Assembly (NCBI GenBank): GCA_016783065.1
Contig: JADHXI010000011.1
Coordinates: forward strand, 1 to 38,371
DNA: 38,371 nt
Reading direction: 5' to 3'
From: Desulfobacteraceae bacterium
Lineage (GTDB): Bacteria; Desulfobacterota; DSM-4660; Desulfatiglandales; Desulfatiglandaceae
Shown here: positions 15,786 to 24,335 of the stretch, piece by piece
Position numbering within the stretch: the first letter of the stretch is position 1
Layout: each line of letters opens with the position of its first letter
Position numbers and translations under genes: made by a program
Notes under the pieces: model-generated
What the model saw: only the letters and a program-made list of their open reading frames with translations
Database searches by the model: none
Told to the model about the DNA's origin: nothing

Positions 15786-17459
15786 ATGGTTCTATCGTCT
15801 TTGAAAACGGTTATGGGTCGCCATGAGGCGGCACTTATTTTTTTGTTGGGTGTTTTACTGCTGCTGCCCCGTATCTGGTGCGAGACGAGTATTACCGGTC
15901 AGGACGAATACTGGCTCTCTTTCCGTACCCCCATGGAGACCCTTGAGCGGGGAGAATGGTTTACCCCGTGGGTGAATGGCGAGCCCCGCCTCAAAAAACC
16001 GCCCCTGCTTTACTGGGCCATCCTGTTGACCTACAAGCTTTTTGGAATCAACCTCTTTGCAGCGCGAATTTGGGGCGTGCTATCCGGGGCCGGGCTCGCC
16101 ATGTCCTCTTGCCTCTTGTACAGGATCCTATTTAAGAAAAGCGGAATTCTCGCGGGATTGATCACCCTGGCTACGATTTCGGTGGCCATTGACGGGCGCA
16201 GAGCAATGTTAGATCTTCCTCTCGCCTTTCTTACTTCTATGGCCATATACTTTGCCATCAGATGGGGAACATCGGGCCGGCAGGGCTGGGTGTTGGTATC
16301 GGCCATTTCTCTGGGCCTCTCCTTTCTGGTAAAGGGGCCAGTAGGGATCGTTGTCTTTGCAGTGGGTGCTCTCGGTGCGCTGATTGTCCTTGAAAAGTGG
16401 TCATTCGTCTTATTGCGCTGGTCACAGATTGCCTTGGCTTCAGCCCTGTTGCTGGCCATCTGTCTCCCATGGCCATTGATAATGGCCTATCTTTGGCCGA
16501 ATTTTTTTGAAATTGTAGATGGGGAAATTGCCGCCCGACACCTTGGGACCGTTCATTTTCGCTCCCCTTTTTCGATCCTGGGCGGCGCCTTGGGGCTTAT
16601 TTTCCCGTGGTCACTCATAATGATCGCGGCCTTGGTACATTCTTTGTGCCATGCAAGGGAAAGGATAGTTCGCAAAGAACTGTGGCTTACGGTGTGGTTT
16701 TTGGGCTGTGTGGCCCCTTTCTTTTTTATGGAGGCATTTGCGCGCTATATGACTCCGGTTGTCCCCGCGGCGTGTGTATTGTGTGCCAGCTGGTTAGAAC
16801 GCCATCAAGGTAAATGGAAAGGGGCGTTTCTGGGGATATCCGTTTCCTTGATGGCGGTGATCTCAATCCCTTTTTGTCTTTTTCTTATTTGGTTTGGTCA
16901 TGGGGTCTTAATCGGGGTATTATGTCTCATTTTTGTTGGCCTGATGCTCTGGGTCACCTTTGCCATGGGTGATGTGCGCCTGGTTGCCCTGTCCGTGGCA
17001 CTGTTACTTGCCTTGATCATGGGTGGTTTGTACCCTTCTCTCGGAATAAATGCGATGCCGGCAGGCCTTGATAAGATCGTTGGGTCTTCCCCGGTAGCTT
17101 CCTACAACGGTTCTCAGCCATCCATGCTCTCGATCCGGCTGAAACGGAGTGCGGTCAGGATCCGTTCCTTTGATAAGAACGATAGACGCAGGCTCAAAGA
17201 TTTTCAGGGCTTTGTGTTTATGGGAGAACGGGCTGCCAAAGGTTTCGAGACCCTTTGTAGGGAGTTGGGGATTCATTTTCAAAAGGCGGGTCAATTCAAG
17301 AGCTTTTATTCGCGAGAGGCGTGGATACGATTTGTCCGTGAAGATGCCACACGTGATGACTGGGAACGGGCCCTAAAGACCCACTCTTTGGAAGGTCTCA
17401 AACCGACGATTCATTACTATCGGGTAACTCAAAAAAGAAACCTTCTCTCAACCAAATAA
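15786..17459 (+). CDS. ArnT-like GT-C membrane glycosyltransferase (first gene of second cluster)
   Basis: 557 residues. The first loop after TM1 reads TSITGQDEYWLSFRTPMETL, then ERGEWFTPWVNGEPRLKKPP, the ArnT/GT83 signature with an acidic pair (Asp40-Glu41) and 'KKPPLLYW'. About eleven membrane segments follow, then a soluble C-terminal domain of about 140 residues. It should transfer a sugar from a polyprenyl-phosphate carrier to lipid A, another lipid or a protein on the periplasmic side. It differs from the arnT at 6883 (DETRYAEVPREM there, DEYWLSFRTPME here), so the substrate probably differs. It leads a plus-strand cluster including a DPM-type GT2 and a flippase-like protein, which could supply and move its donor. 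Confidence 0.82.
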   Translation: MVLSSLKTVMGRHEAALIFLLGVLLLLPRIWCETSITGQDEYWLSFRTPMETLERGEWFTPWVNGEPRLKKPPLLYWAILLTYKLFGINLFAARIWGVLSGAGLAMSSCLLYRILFKKSGILAGLITLATISVAIDGRRAMLDLPLAFLTSMAIYFAIRWGTSGRQGWVLVSAISLGLSFLVKGPVGIVVFAVGALGALIVLEKWSFVLLRWSQIALASALLLAICLPWPLIMAYLWPNFFEIVDGEIAARHLGTVHFRSPFSILGGALGLIFPWSLIMIAALVHSLCHARERIVRKELWLTVWFLGCVAPFFFMEAFARYMTPVVPAACVLCASWLERHQGKWKGAFLGISVSLMAVISIPFCLFLIWFGHGVLIGVLCLIFVGLMLWVTFAMGDVRLVALSVALLLALIMGGLYPSLGINAMPAGLDKIVGSSPVASYNGSQPSMLSIRLKRSAVRIRSFDKNDRRRLKDFQGFVFMGERAAKGFETLCRELGIHFQKAGQFKSFYSREAWIRFVREDATRDDWERALKTHSLEGLKPTIHYYRVTQKRNLLSTK

Positions 17460-17493
17460 ATTTCGATCGTTTACAGCAGGGTTCCAGGCAAAA

Positions 17494-18660
17494 ATGAATA
17501 AACGGCTTATCCTAATACTATCGCTTGTCACGGTTATGATTTACGCCTGGTCCGCGGGGCAAGGGCTGACGACCGACGGTCAGAAAGATCCCAAATTTGC
17601 TGTCGATCAACCAATCCCTGGGGGGGATAAGTCTCCGCCATATCTGGTCGAGGAATTCATCAGTCCGGAGTTGAGAACAGGGATGGTCCATACGGCCTCA
17701 ATTTGCCGGCTGAACGACGACCGGCTTGCCGCCGCCTGGTACGGCGGGAGCAAAGAAGGGGCAAGTGACACAGCCATATACCTTTCTATCCGTAATCCCG
17801 GGGTGCCCCCGTCCTGGACCAGACCGCGGGTTGTGGTGAATCAGGAGACCGCTTCAAAAGAACTCCAACGGTTTGTGAAAAAGGTGGGGAACGCCATCAT
17901 CTTTGCGGATCGTGAAGACCGTCTGTGGTTGATTTACGTCACAATCACCGTGGGCGGATGGTCCGGCAGCTCTCTTAATGTAAAGATCTCAACGGATGAC
18001 GGCGCAAACTGGACACCAAGCCAAAGACTGACACTCAGCCCATTTTTGAACCTCAGCGAACTGGTCAGAAACAACCCTGTGCCCCTCGAAGACGGCGGTT
18101 TTGTCATACCCATATATCATGAGTTTCTAGGGAAGTTTCCGGAACTGCTATGGATCTCTGTGGGAGCGAACAATCAAAAAGTCTTTTTTAGAAAATCCAG
18201 AATGGACGGTGGACGTACGTTTATTCAGCCCAGTGTGGTTGCGTATGGCCCCGGTGCCGCGACGGCCTTTTACAGGGATTGTTCAGATGAAAGAAACGTG
18301 GGGGTGGCACTGACAAAAGACGCAGGCGCCACATGGTCAAGGCCCCGGCGGATTGATCTCCCAAATCCCGATTCTGCCCTGAACGCGCTCCGTCTTTCAG
18401 ATGGCAATATTCTATTGGTCTTTAATGACAGCAAACATTACCGTGAAAACCTCCGGTTTGCCATCTCAGGAGACAATGGGCTCAATTGGACGCGAATCGC
18501 AAGGCTCGAAGATACGAAAGGTCAGGAATTTTCATACCCCTATCTGATTCACGGCCAAGGGAGACGGATTCATCTGGTCTACACGTGGCGCAGGAAACGG
18601 ATCAAACATGTGGAATTCAATGAGGCCTGGATCAGGGAACAAATAAGAAAGGCATCATAA
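17494..18660 (+). CDS. Exported sialidase-fold (BNR repeat) protein
   Basis: 388 residues. It starts with a signal peptide-like segment (MNKRLILILSLVTVMIYAWS), so it is probably periplasmic. GMVHTASICRLNDDRLAAAW then YGGSKEGASDTAIYLSIR matches the BNR_2/exo-alpha-sialidase-like family. Asp-box motifs of the six-bladed propeller appear at STDDGANWT, RMDGGRTF, TKDAGATW and SGDNGLNWT. In true sialidases this fold cuts terminal sialic acid. I cannot see all of the Arg triad with confidence, so a different sugar or a binding role is possible. It sits between the ArnT-like gene and a membrane protein whose ATG overlaps its stop (TAATG), suggesting a functional pair. Confidence 0.78.
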   Translation: MNKRLILILSLVTVMIYAWSAGQGLTTDGQKDPKFAVDQPIPGGDKSPPYLVEEFISPELRTGMVHTASICRLNDDRLAAAWYGGSKEGASDTAIYLSIRNPGVPPSWTRPRVVVNQETASKELQRFVKKVGNAIIFADREDRLWLIYVTITVGGWSGSSLNVKISTDDGANWTPSQRLTLSPFLNLSELVRNNPVPLEDGGFVIPIYHEFLGKFPELLWISVGANNQKVFFRKSRMDGGRTFIQPSVVAYGPGAATAFYRDCSDERNVGVALTKDAGATWSRPRRIDLPNPDSALNALRLSDGNILLVFNDSKHYRENLRFAISGDNGLNWTRIARLEDTKGQEFSYPYLIHGQGRRIHLVYTWRRKRIKHVEFNEAWIREQIRKAS

Positions 18661-19322
18661 TGACGGCGTTTGTTTTCTCCTTTTTCTTTCCATTCCTTCT
18701 CGCGATGGCCTTGGTTCAATGGCTGATGCGGATTCTTTGGAAAAGGCCTTATGGGTGGAGGCCCACCCTTATGCTGGGTATGGTTTCGGCATTAATAGTG
18801 ATCATCCCATTTAAGGGCATTCCACTGGGCCGGTGGCTGATCAGCCTAAACGCCAATTTCAGCATTCCGCTCGTTGCCATATTCTTGAGCAAGGTCTTGG
18901 AAGGAGGACTCGGAATTCGACTGTTGGACAGGAAGGCCCTCTTTGGTACCAGGGTATTTGCCCTGACGGCCGGTGCAGCACTCTATCCAATGGCGTTGGG
19001 GTTGGGCAGCGTTGATCCATATGGCCTTGGCTGGGGGTTCTCATGGCTCTTTGCGGTTCTATTGGCCACTACGCTTGGCCTGCTTTTTATCAGGAACCGT
19101 TTGGGAATAATACTCATGGGGTGCGTCTTGTGCCATAACCTGCATCTGTTGGAATCGCAAAACTTATGGGATTATCTGGTTGACCCATTTCTTGTCCTTA
19201 TCTCGGGAGGTGTCCTTGGGTGTCGGGTCATGAGAAAGCTAACAGGGGAGCATGGGAAGAAAACCTCCCGGCAATCTCCTGAACTTGTTGAGAAGTTGCA
19301 GGCTTCGGAACTTTGTGGTTGA
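18660..19322 (+). CDS. Polytopic membrane protein of unknown function, coupled to the sialidase-fold gene
   Basis: 220 residues with about six hydrophobic segments, for example FSFFFPFLLAMALVQWLMRI, MLGMVSALIVIIPF, FSIPLVAIFLSKVL and WLFAVLLATTLGLLFI. A charged cytoplasmic tail follows (MRKLTGEHGKKTSRQSPELV). I do not recognise a named family. The start overlaps the upstream stop by one base, so it is very likely co-translated with the sialidase-fold protein and may anchor it, present substrate to it or transport a product. No catalytic motif is visible. Confidence 0.75.
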   Translation: MTAFVFSFFFPFLLAMALVQWLMRILWKRPYGWRPTLMLGMVSALIVIIPFKGIPLGRWLISLNANFSIPLVAIFLSKVLEGGLGIRLLDRKALFGTRVFALTAGAALYPMALGLGSVDPYGLGWGFSWLFAVLLATTLGLLFIRNRLGIILMGCVLCHNLHLLESQNLWDYLVDPFLVLISGGVLGCRVMRKLTGEHGKKTSRQSPELVEKLQASELCG

Positions 19323-19431
19323 TATTACACGCATTTTTGGTATCATTTCCCCAGGTGATGACGTGGGTTGCAGGAGGCCTCTGGCGCACATCCACGTGGT
19401 AGACAAGAGGGACCTAGGGAAGGGACGTAAT

Positions 19432-20022
19432 ATGCCCCGTAACGCTCCGGCGTGGATTCATGATGTATTCAACAACAAGACCATCCGATTGGTCCTGTCA
19501 AAACTCCGGTACGTTCTCTTTCTGGGTGTCTTTATACTATTTATCCCGCACATAAGGCCTTCATGGTTTTGGATCGGATTTATTGTCACCCTGTTGGGGG
19601 AGTTGATTCAGGGGTGGTGCTTTGCTTCTCTTGAAAAAAACAGGGTGCTCGCAAATAAGGGGCTCTACGGGTTGACGCGAAACCCCATGTATCTGGGCCG
19701 TTTTTTTGTATTGCTGGGGTTTTTGCTTCTTACCGGAAATGTATGGATAGTCCTTGCTTTTGCGGTGCTCTATTATTTCTATATGGTCAATCGTGTCAAA
19801 CGGGAAGAAAATAAGCTGCGGGTCTTTTTCGGGGAGGAATATAAAGGCTATTGCCGGGATGTAAACCGCTTTGTTCCCTCCTTCAAAGGGAATGATCGGG
19901 GATCGTTGTGGGTCTTCAAGTGGGACGTATTTGTGGACAATAACGGTCACTGGAATTTTTCGGCAGTGCTTTTTTGTTACGCCATATTCTATTTTTTCAC
20001 TTTCCTGTATCCCAAGATTTGA
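19432..20022 (+). CDS. ICMT/PEMT-like membrane methyltransferase
   Basis: 196 residues from the ATG at 19432, which has AGGGA upstream. The ORF track starts at 19252 inside the previous gene, which is unlikely. Membrane segments include YVLFLGVFILFIPHI and WFWIGFIVTLLGELIQGWCF. NKGLYGLTRNPMYLGRFFVL is the hallmark of the isoprenylcysteine carboxyl methyltransferase/phospholipid methyltransferase family, binding SAM at the membrane face, and EEYKGYCRDVNRFVPSF is the matching C-terminal motif. In bacteria such proteins may methylate lipids, isoprenoids or small membrane molecules. Its place in a glycan cluster suggests methylation of a lipid carrier or end group; this is inference. Confidence 0.78.
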   Translation: MPRNAPAWIHDVFNNKTIRLVLSKLRYVLFLGVFILFIPHIRPSWFWIGFIVTLLGELIQGWCFASLEKNRVLANKGLYGLTRNPMYLGRFFVLLGFLLLTGNVWIVLAFAVLYYFYMVNRVKREENKLRVFFGEEYKGYCRDVNRFVPSFKGNDRGSLWVFKWDVFVDNNGHWNFSAVLFCYAIFYFFTFLYPKI

Positions 20023-20044
20023 GCAGCCAGAAGGAGACGTCATC

Positions 20045-21001
20045 GTGAGCCCACCCGTGCCTCCCGAGATTTCCATTGTCGTGCCAATCTTTAATGAGGC
20101 CCCGAATCTACAGCCGTTGATTGAGGGCTTATTGGGTGTGATGCGCCCCCTGGGGCGGCCTTTTGAAGTGATCCTGGTGGACGACGGAAGCATTGATGAC
20201 ACCCACAGGGCCCTCAGCGCCATGCAACCGGAGAACCCGGAAATGCGGGCCGTATTCCTGAGACGCAACTTCGGTCAGGGTGCTGCCATGACCGCGGGTT
20301 TTGACTTTGCCAAAGGCGAGATAGTTGTCACCATGGACGGGGACCTCCAGAGTGATCCCGGGGATATCCCCCACCTCATAGCCAAACTGGAGGAAGGATA
20401 TGACCTGGTCAATGGCTGGCGCCGGGACCGCAAAGATCCATTTTTCTCAAGACGCCTCCCCTCGATGCTGGCCAATCGGCTGATAGGGATGGCCACAGGA
20501 GTCAAGCTTCACGATTACGGGTGTACCCTCAAGGCCTATCGCGCTGATCTGGCCGGACAGCTCCTTCTCTATGGCGAGCTACACCGTTTTATTCCAGCCC
20601 TGGCCAGCTTTTATGGCGCGAAGATCGCAGAGGTGGCCGTGAACCATCGTCCTCGCGAGATGGGAAAAAGCAAATATGGAATCAGCCGCACCTACAGAGT
20701 CCTCCTGGATCTACTCCTGATCCTGTTCTTCCAGAAGTTTGCCACCCGGCCCCTTCAGTTCTTCGGGCTGAGTGGAGGGATCCTCTTTTCTGTCGGTCTC
20801 GTTATTGAACTTTATCTGACATGGGTAAAACTCTGGAGAGGGGAGGATATCGGTGGGCGACCCCTATTGCTCCTGGGCGTCCTGCTCATCATCACAGGTA
20901 TCGTTCTGGCCGGTATAGGTCTGTTGGCCGAACTGGTGGTCCGGAACTATTATGAATCATCAGCCAAGAGGATCTACGCTGTGCGCGAGGTCTTGGAGTG
21001 A
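20045..21001 (+). CDS. DPM1/GtrB/ArnC-type polyprenyl-phosphate glycosyltransferase
   Basis: 318 residues from the GTG at 20045, with AAGGAG eight bases upstream. The track start at 19871 overlaps the ICMT-like gene and lacks domain support. EISIVVPIFNEAPNLQPLIE, VDDGSIDDT, RRNFGQGAAMTAGFDFAKGE, TMDGDLQSDPGDIP and HDYGCTLKAYR are typical of enzymes that load a sugar onto undecaprenyl or dolichyl phosphate. Two C-terminal membrane helices (FFGLSGGILFSVGLVIELYL; LLLLGVLLIITGIVLAGIGL) follow. It would make the donor for the ArnT-like enzyme at 15786. The stop overlaps the next start in GTGA. It is a paralog of arnC but clearly distinct. Confidence 0.88.
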   Translation: MSPPVPPEISIVVPIFNEAPNLQPLIEGLLGVMRPLGRPFEVILVDDGSIDDTHRALSAMQPENPEMRAVFLRRNFGQGAAMTAGFDFAKGEIVVTMDGDLQSDPGDIPHLIAKLEEGYDLVNGWRRDRKDPFFSRRLPSMLANRLIGMATGVKLHDYGCTLKAYRADLAGQLLLYGELHRFIPALASFYGAKIAEVAVNHRPREMGKSKYGISRTYRVLLDLLLILFFQKFATRPLQFFGLSGGILFSVGLVIELYLTWVKLWRGEDIGGRPLLLLGVLLIITGIVLAGIGLLAELVVRNYYESSAKRIYAVREVLE

Positions 21002-21930
21002 AGGTGAATGTTCCCCGGTGGGTGAGGTGGCTCGTAAGGGCAGGCGTCAGCGCAGGGCTTCTTTGGTGGCTCTTTTCACGATACGATCTTAAAGGGATCC
21101 TGGCCACCTTTGAAGGTCTGTCCATTTCAGTCTGGCTGCTCGCCTCGCTGATATACCTCCTCTGTCAGGTTATGAGCAGTATCCGTTGGTGGGTGCTGTC
21201 GAACACCCTTGCATTCCCGGGAAGATGGCCTACCTATCTGGGGTTTTATTTTGTCGGGATGTATTTCAACCTCTTCCTGCCTACAGGGATAGGGGGAGAT
21301 GTTTTTAAGGCACACTTCCTCTCAAGAGATGAGGGAAAAAGACTGCTGGCCGCGTGGAGCGTTGTGGGAGATCGCCTATTCGGCGTCACCTCAATGCTCC
21401 TCATGGGTGCGGGGGTGGTGGTGGTTGAACCGGACCTCCTCCCCGAGCCATTCGTCATTTTTCTCTCCTTCAGCGGTTTGATGATTTTGTGCGGTCTTGT
21501 GGGGCTTCCTTTTTTCCACAAGGCCCTTGGGCGTTTGTGGCCCGGGGTTTCCCGGTATCTAAACGACATGCTTGGCATCTGGCGAAGACCAAGGAGAATG
21601 CTTGTGATATTGGCCCTATCCTTCTCTCTTCAGGCCCTGGGTATGGGGGCTGTTGCCCTGCTGGGGGCGGGAATAGGCATCCAAATCCCTCTGGTATTCT
21701 ATTTTGCCAGCCTTCCGATGATAAGCCTGATAATGATGATTCCCATCAGCTTCAGCGGTATCGGGGTCAGAGAGGGGGCCTTTGTCTATTTCTTGGGGCT
21801 CAAGGGGATTGATCCGGAAAGCGCCTTTAGTCTCGGGCTTCTCTTTTTTTCCGTGCAGGTGGCCGCAAGTCTCGTGGGTGGGCTGGCATATGCCTTTGGC
21901 GTTCACCGTAGATCGATAAATGGTCCTTGA
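20998..21930 (+). CDS. LPG-synthase-TM/YbhN-like membrane protein (flippase-like)
   Basis: 310 residues, GTG start overlapping the GT2 stop (GTGA). It is almost wholly hydrophobic with about eight membrane segments. YFVGMYFNLFLPTGIGGDVF then KAHFLSRDEGKRLLAAWSVV and GDRLFGV form the conserved core of the LPG_synthase_TM (UPF0104/YbhN/AglD) family. SFSGIGVREGAFVYFLGLKG is the second conserved motif. The soluble LPG synthase catalytic domain is missing, so it does not make lysyl-phosphatidylglycerol. The family is linked to lipid or lipid-linked sugar translocation. Coupling to a DPM-type GT2 suggests it helps flip the polyprenyl-phosphate sugar or the product lipid; this is inference. Confidence 0.85.
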   Translation: MKVNVPRWVRWLVRAGVSAGLLWWLFSRYDLKGILATFEGLSISVWLLASLIYLLCQVMSSIRWWVLSNTLAFPGRWPTYLGFYFVGMYFNLFLPTGIGGDVFKAHFLSRDEGKRLLAAWSVVGDRLFGVTSMLLMGAGVVVVEPDLLPEPFVIFLSFSGLMILCGLVGLPFFHKALGRLWPGVSRYLNDMLGIWRRPRRMLVILALSFSLQALGMGAVALLGAGIGIQIPLVFYFASLPMISLIMMIPISFSGIGVREGAFVYFLGLKGIDPESAFSLGLLFFSVQVAASLVGGLAYAFGVHRRSINGP

Positions 21931-21941
21931 CTCAGCGCTTT

Positions 21942-23081
21942 ATGACCCTTTACAAATACATTCTTAACGAGATATGGCCCACCTTTTTTGCCGGCCTGTT
22001 TGTCATGGTCTTTATCATGGTGGCATCGCAAATGCTCTCTATCACCGAGTTGATCATAACGCGGGGGGTCGGGGTGGCTCAGGTCATGGGGATTGTCATC
22101 TATCTGTTGCCCGACATCGTGGCATTTGCCCTGCCAGCCGTGAGTCTCATTGCCGTTGTGGTGGCCTTTCTGCGTTTGTCCGCCGACAGTGAAATTATTG
22201 CCTTAAAGTCATGCGGTGTCAGTCTTTATCAGATGCTTCGACCGGTGATTTTGCTTTCCTTCCTGGGGTTCTTGTTTGCTCTCGTGATGGGGGTCTATGT
22301 GACGCCGTGGGGTAACCGATCTTTTAAAGACCTTGTCTTCCGGATAGCTGAATCAGAGGCCAATGTGGGAATCAAGGAGCGTGTTTTCTCCGAGCCCTTC
22401 GACAACGTCGTGTTCTATGTCAACAAGTACTCGAGCCGGGAGAAGTTACTGAAGGATGTTTTTGTGGTAGACAGACGGGATAAGGGTGTCACAAACACCA
22501 TCGTGGCCGAAGAAGGGCGAATTATGTTACATCCCGACGAAAGGATCATTACCCTCCGTTTTTTGCGGGGCACCATTTTCCTGGTGGAGAAGGACTTGAA
22601 GTCAGCCAGAACCATCGGGTTTAAGGTCTACGACCTGAATATCAGCCTCAAGGATATCATGGCCGGGCTCGCCTCCAGAAGGAAAAAACCGCACGAATTG
22701 TCGGTTGGAGAACTGCTCGAACAAATGGAGGAGGTCCCCGAGAGTGACTCGAGATATAATGAGATTGTGAGAGAACTCTTTGAGAAGGGTTCTATGCCCG
22801 TTGCGGTGTTTCTGATGGGTGTCATCGGCGTGCCCCTGGGTGCACGGTTAAGGGCACGGGGGCGCTCAGCCGGAATCGGAGTGAGCCTGGCAATATTCTC
22901 TATCTTCTACCTGTCCCTGGCTGGCGTGAGAAGTATCTGTTCGGCCGGAATCCTCTCGCCGGCAATAGGGGTGTGGATTCCGGACTTCTTTTTGCTGCTC
23001 TCATGCATCTATCTCTTGAGACGCACGGCAGAGGAACGGCCCATCAATTTCTTGGCAGGGCTGAGACAAAAGGCGGCTTAA
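21942..23081 (+). CDS. lptF: LPS export ABC transporter permease LptF
   Basis: About 379 residues from the ATG at 21942 (MTLYKYILNEIWPTFFAGLF), which aligns with the usual LptF N-terminus. A TTG at 21927 overlapping the upstream stop is also possible, and neither has a clear ribosome site. It is a YjgP/YjgQ family protein with three N-terminal membrane helices, a periplasmic beta-jellyroll region (about residues 130-270, e.g. DNVVFYVNKYSSREKLLKDV) and three C-terminal helices (PVAVFLMGVIGVPLGARLRA). SEIIALKSCGVSLYQMLRP is the coupling-helix region contacting the LptB ATPase. It works with LptG and LptB2 to extract LPS from the inner membrane. lptG follows directly. Confidence 0.92.
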   Translation: MTLYKYILNEIWPTFFAGLFVMVFIMVASQMLSITELIITRGVGVAQVMGIVIYLLPDIVAFALPAVSLIAVVVAFLRLSADSEIIALKSCGVSLYQMLRPVILLSFLGFLFALVMGVYVTPWGNRSFKDLVFRIAESEANVGIKERVFSEPFDNVVFYVNKYSSREKLLKDVFVVDRRDKGVTNTIVAEEGRIMLHPDERIITLRFLRGTIFLVEKDLKSARTIGFKVYDLNISLKDIMAGLASRRKKPHELSVGELLEQMEEVPESDSRYNEIVRELFEKGSMPVAVFLMGVIGVPLGARLRARGRSAGIGVSLAIFSIFYLSLAGVRSICSAGILSPAIGVWIPDFFLLLSCIYLLRRTAEERPINFLAGLRQKAA

Positions 23082-23096
23082 CTGGAAACCGAATAG

Positions 23097-24173
23097 ATGG
23101 GAACATTGGCAAAATATTTTTCAAGGGAATTCCTCAAACTTTTTGTCCTCTTGGAATTTGTTTTTCTCACCATGTATCTCCTCATCCAGTTTATCCTCTC
23201 GCTTGATGATTTTGTCGAGGCCAATGCACCGAGCACCCTCATGGTGGTCTATCTCTTCTATAATACTCCCCTGATTGTTGTTCAGCTTGTACCGGTGGCG
23301 ACGCTTATCTCTGTCATCGTGATGTTCTGTATTATGGAGAAGAACAACGAGATCACAGCCATGAAATCGTGCGGATTGAGCGCTTTCAGGTTTTCCCTGC
23401 CGATTATTATTCTCTCCGTACTGATTTCCATTGGCGTATTCCTTGTCTCCGAACTGGTTGTTCCGTACTCTATTTCCAAAGCGAACGAGATATGGCAGGT
23501 GAGACTAAATAAGGGCACGAAGACAGGGTTTTATGGTCAAGATCATATCTGGTACCGCGGATCGGGTTCCGTCTATCGCATCAGAAATTTCGATTCCAAG
23601 AGAGAGATTATGGAGGACCTGACGCTTTATTTTTTTGATGATTCTTTTGGAGTCATAAAAAAGATAGACGCAAAACGGGGCCTATGGACCGGGAACAAAT
23701 GGGAGATCCGCGAGGGATTTATGCAAGAGATCACGACGGATGGGGGGTACGATCTGAAAAGATTTGACAAGATATATCTGGAACTCCCTGAAAGGCCTGA
23801 TGCCTTTACCAGGTCCCCCAAGAAGCCAGAAGAGATGAGCTATTGGCAATTGAAGCGATATGCAAAAAGGATTCGGGAAGAAGGTTATGATGCCACGGAA
23901 TATACGGTGGATATGAATGTCAAGCTGGCCTATCCCCTGATTAGTGTCATACTGGTTCTTATCGCGATTCCCATCGCCTTGGGGACAAAAAAAGGGGGTA
24001 CGCCGCTGGCCATATCTTTTGGGGTTGTTGTCTGTTTTTTCTATTTGATAAGCCTTGGTATTTCACGATCCTTCGGTCTCTCGGGCCTTTTGCCACCGGG
24101 GCTGTCAGCGTGGTCGGCGAACCTCATATTTTTCCTGTTTGGTATCTATTTGATGATGCGGGTGGAGACCTAA
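23097..24173 (+). CDS. lptG: LPS export ABC transporter permease LptG
   Basis: 358 residues, near the E. coli length (360). The fold is the same as LptF. TM1 is FLKLFVLLEFVFLTMYLLIQ, the coupling helix is NNEITAMKSCGLSAFRFSLP, a periplasmic jellyroll domain contains YRGSGSVYRIRNFDSKREIM, and the C-terminal helices include VILVLIAIPIALGTKKGG. LptG pairs with LptF and contributes to the LPS-binding cavity and lateral gate. The ATG is 15 bases after the lptF stop. Placing both after the lipid-linked sugar cluster ties that cluster to LPS biogenesis. LptB, LptC and LptA are not in the window. Confidence 0.92.
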   Translation: MGTLAKYFSREFLKLFVLLEFVFLTMYLLIQFILSLDDFVEANAPSTLMVVYLFYNTPLIVVQLVPVATLISVIVMFCIMEKNNEITAMKSCGLSAFRFSLPIIILSVLISIGVFLVSELVVPYSISKANEIWQVRLNKGTKTGFYGQDHIWYRGSGSVYRIRNFDSKREIMEDLTLYFFDDSFGVIKKIDAKRGLWTGNKWEIREGFMQEITTDGGYDLKRFDKIYLELPERPDAFTRSPKKPEEMSYWQLKRYAKRIREEGYDATEYTVDMNVKLAYPLISVILVLIAIPIALGTKKGGTPLAISFGVVVCFFYLISLGISRSFGLSGLLPPGLSAWSANLIFFLFGIYLMMRVET

Positions 24174-24335
24174 CGCGGCGAAGCCGGAATTGACTATTGA
24201 ATATTTGTGGAAGTCGCTTCGCCCTTCATTCTTTGATTAGGTCTTTTGAAAATTTAAAGAATTCTTTAGAATATTTAATCTGGCTGTGACATAAATCATG
24301 CGAAAACATGACTTGATTTGAATGAATAGGTACTA
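24174..24335 (+). promoter_or_regulatory. Intergenic region with a possible promoter for the WecA-fusion gene
   Basis: An AT-rich stretch, TTGAAAATTTAAAGAATTCT, could hold a -35 (TTGAAA) and a -10 (GAATAT, spacing 17, or TAGAAT, spacing 15). GGCGAAGC and GCTTCGCC upstream form an inverted repeat with a long loop that might act as a weak terminator for lptFG. Support is only by eye. Confidence 0.35.

Noticed and set aside
19561-20268. 235-codon minus-strand ORF
   Set aside because: Shadow of the ICMT-like and GT2 genes; basic, low-complexity product.
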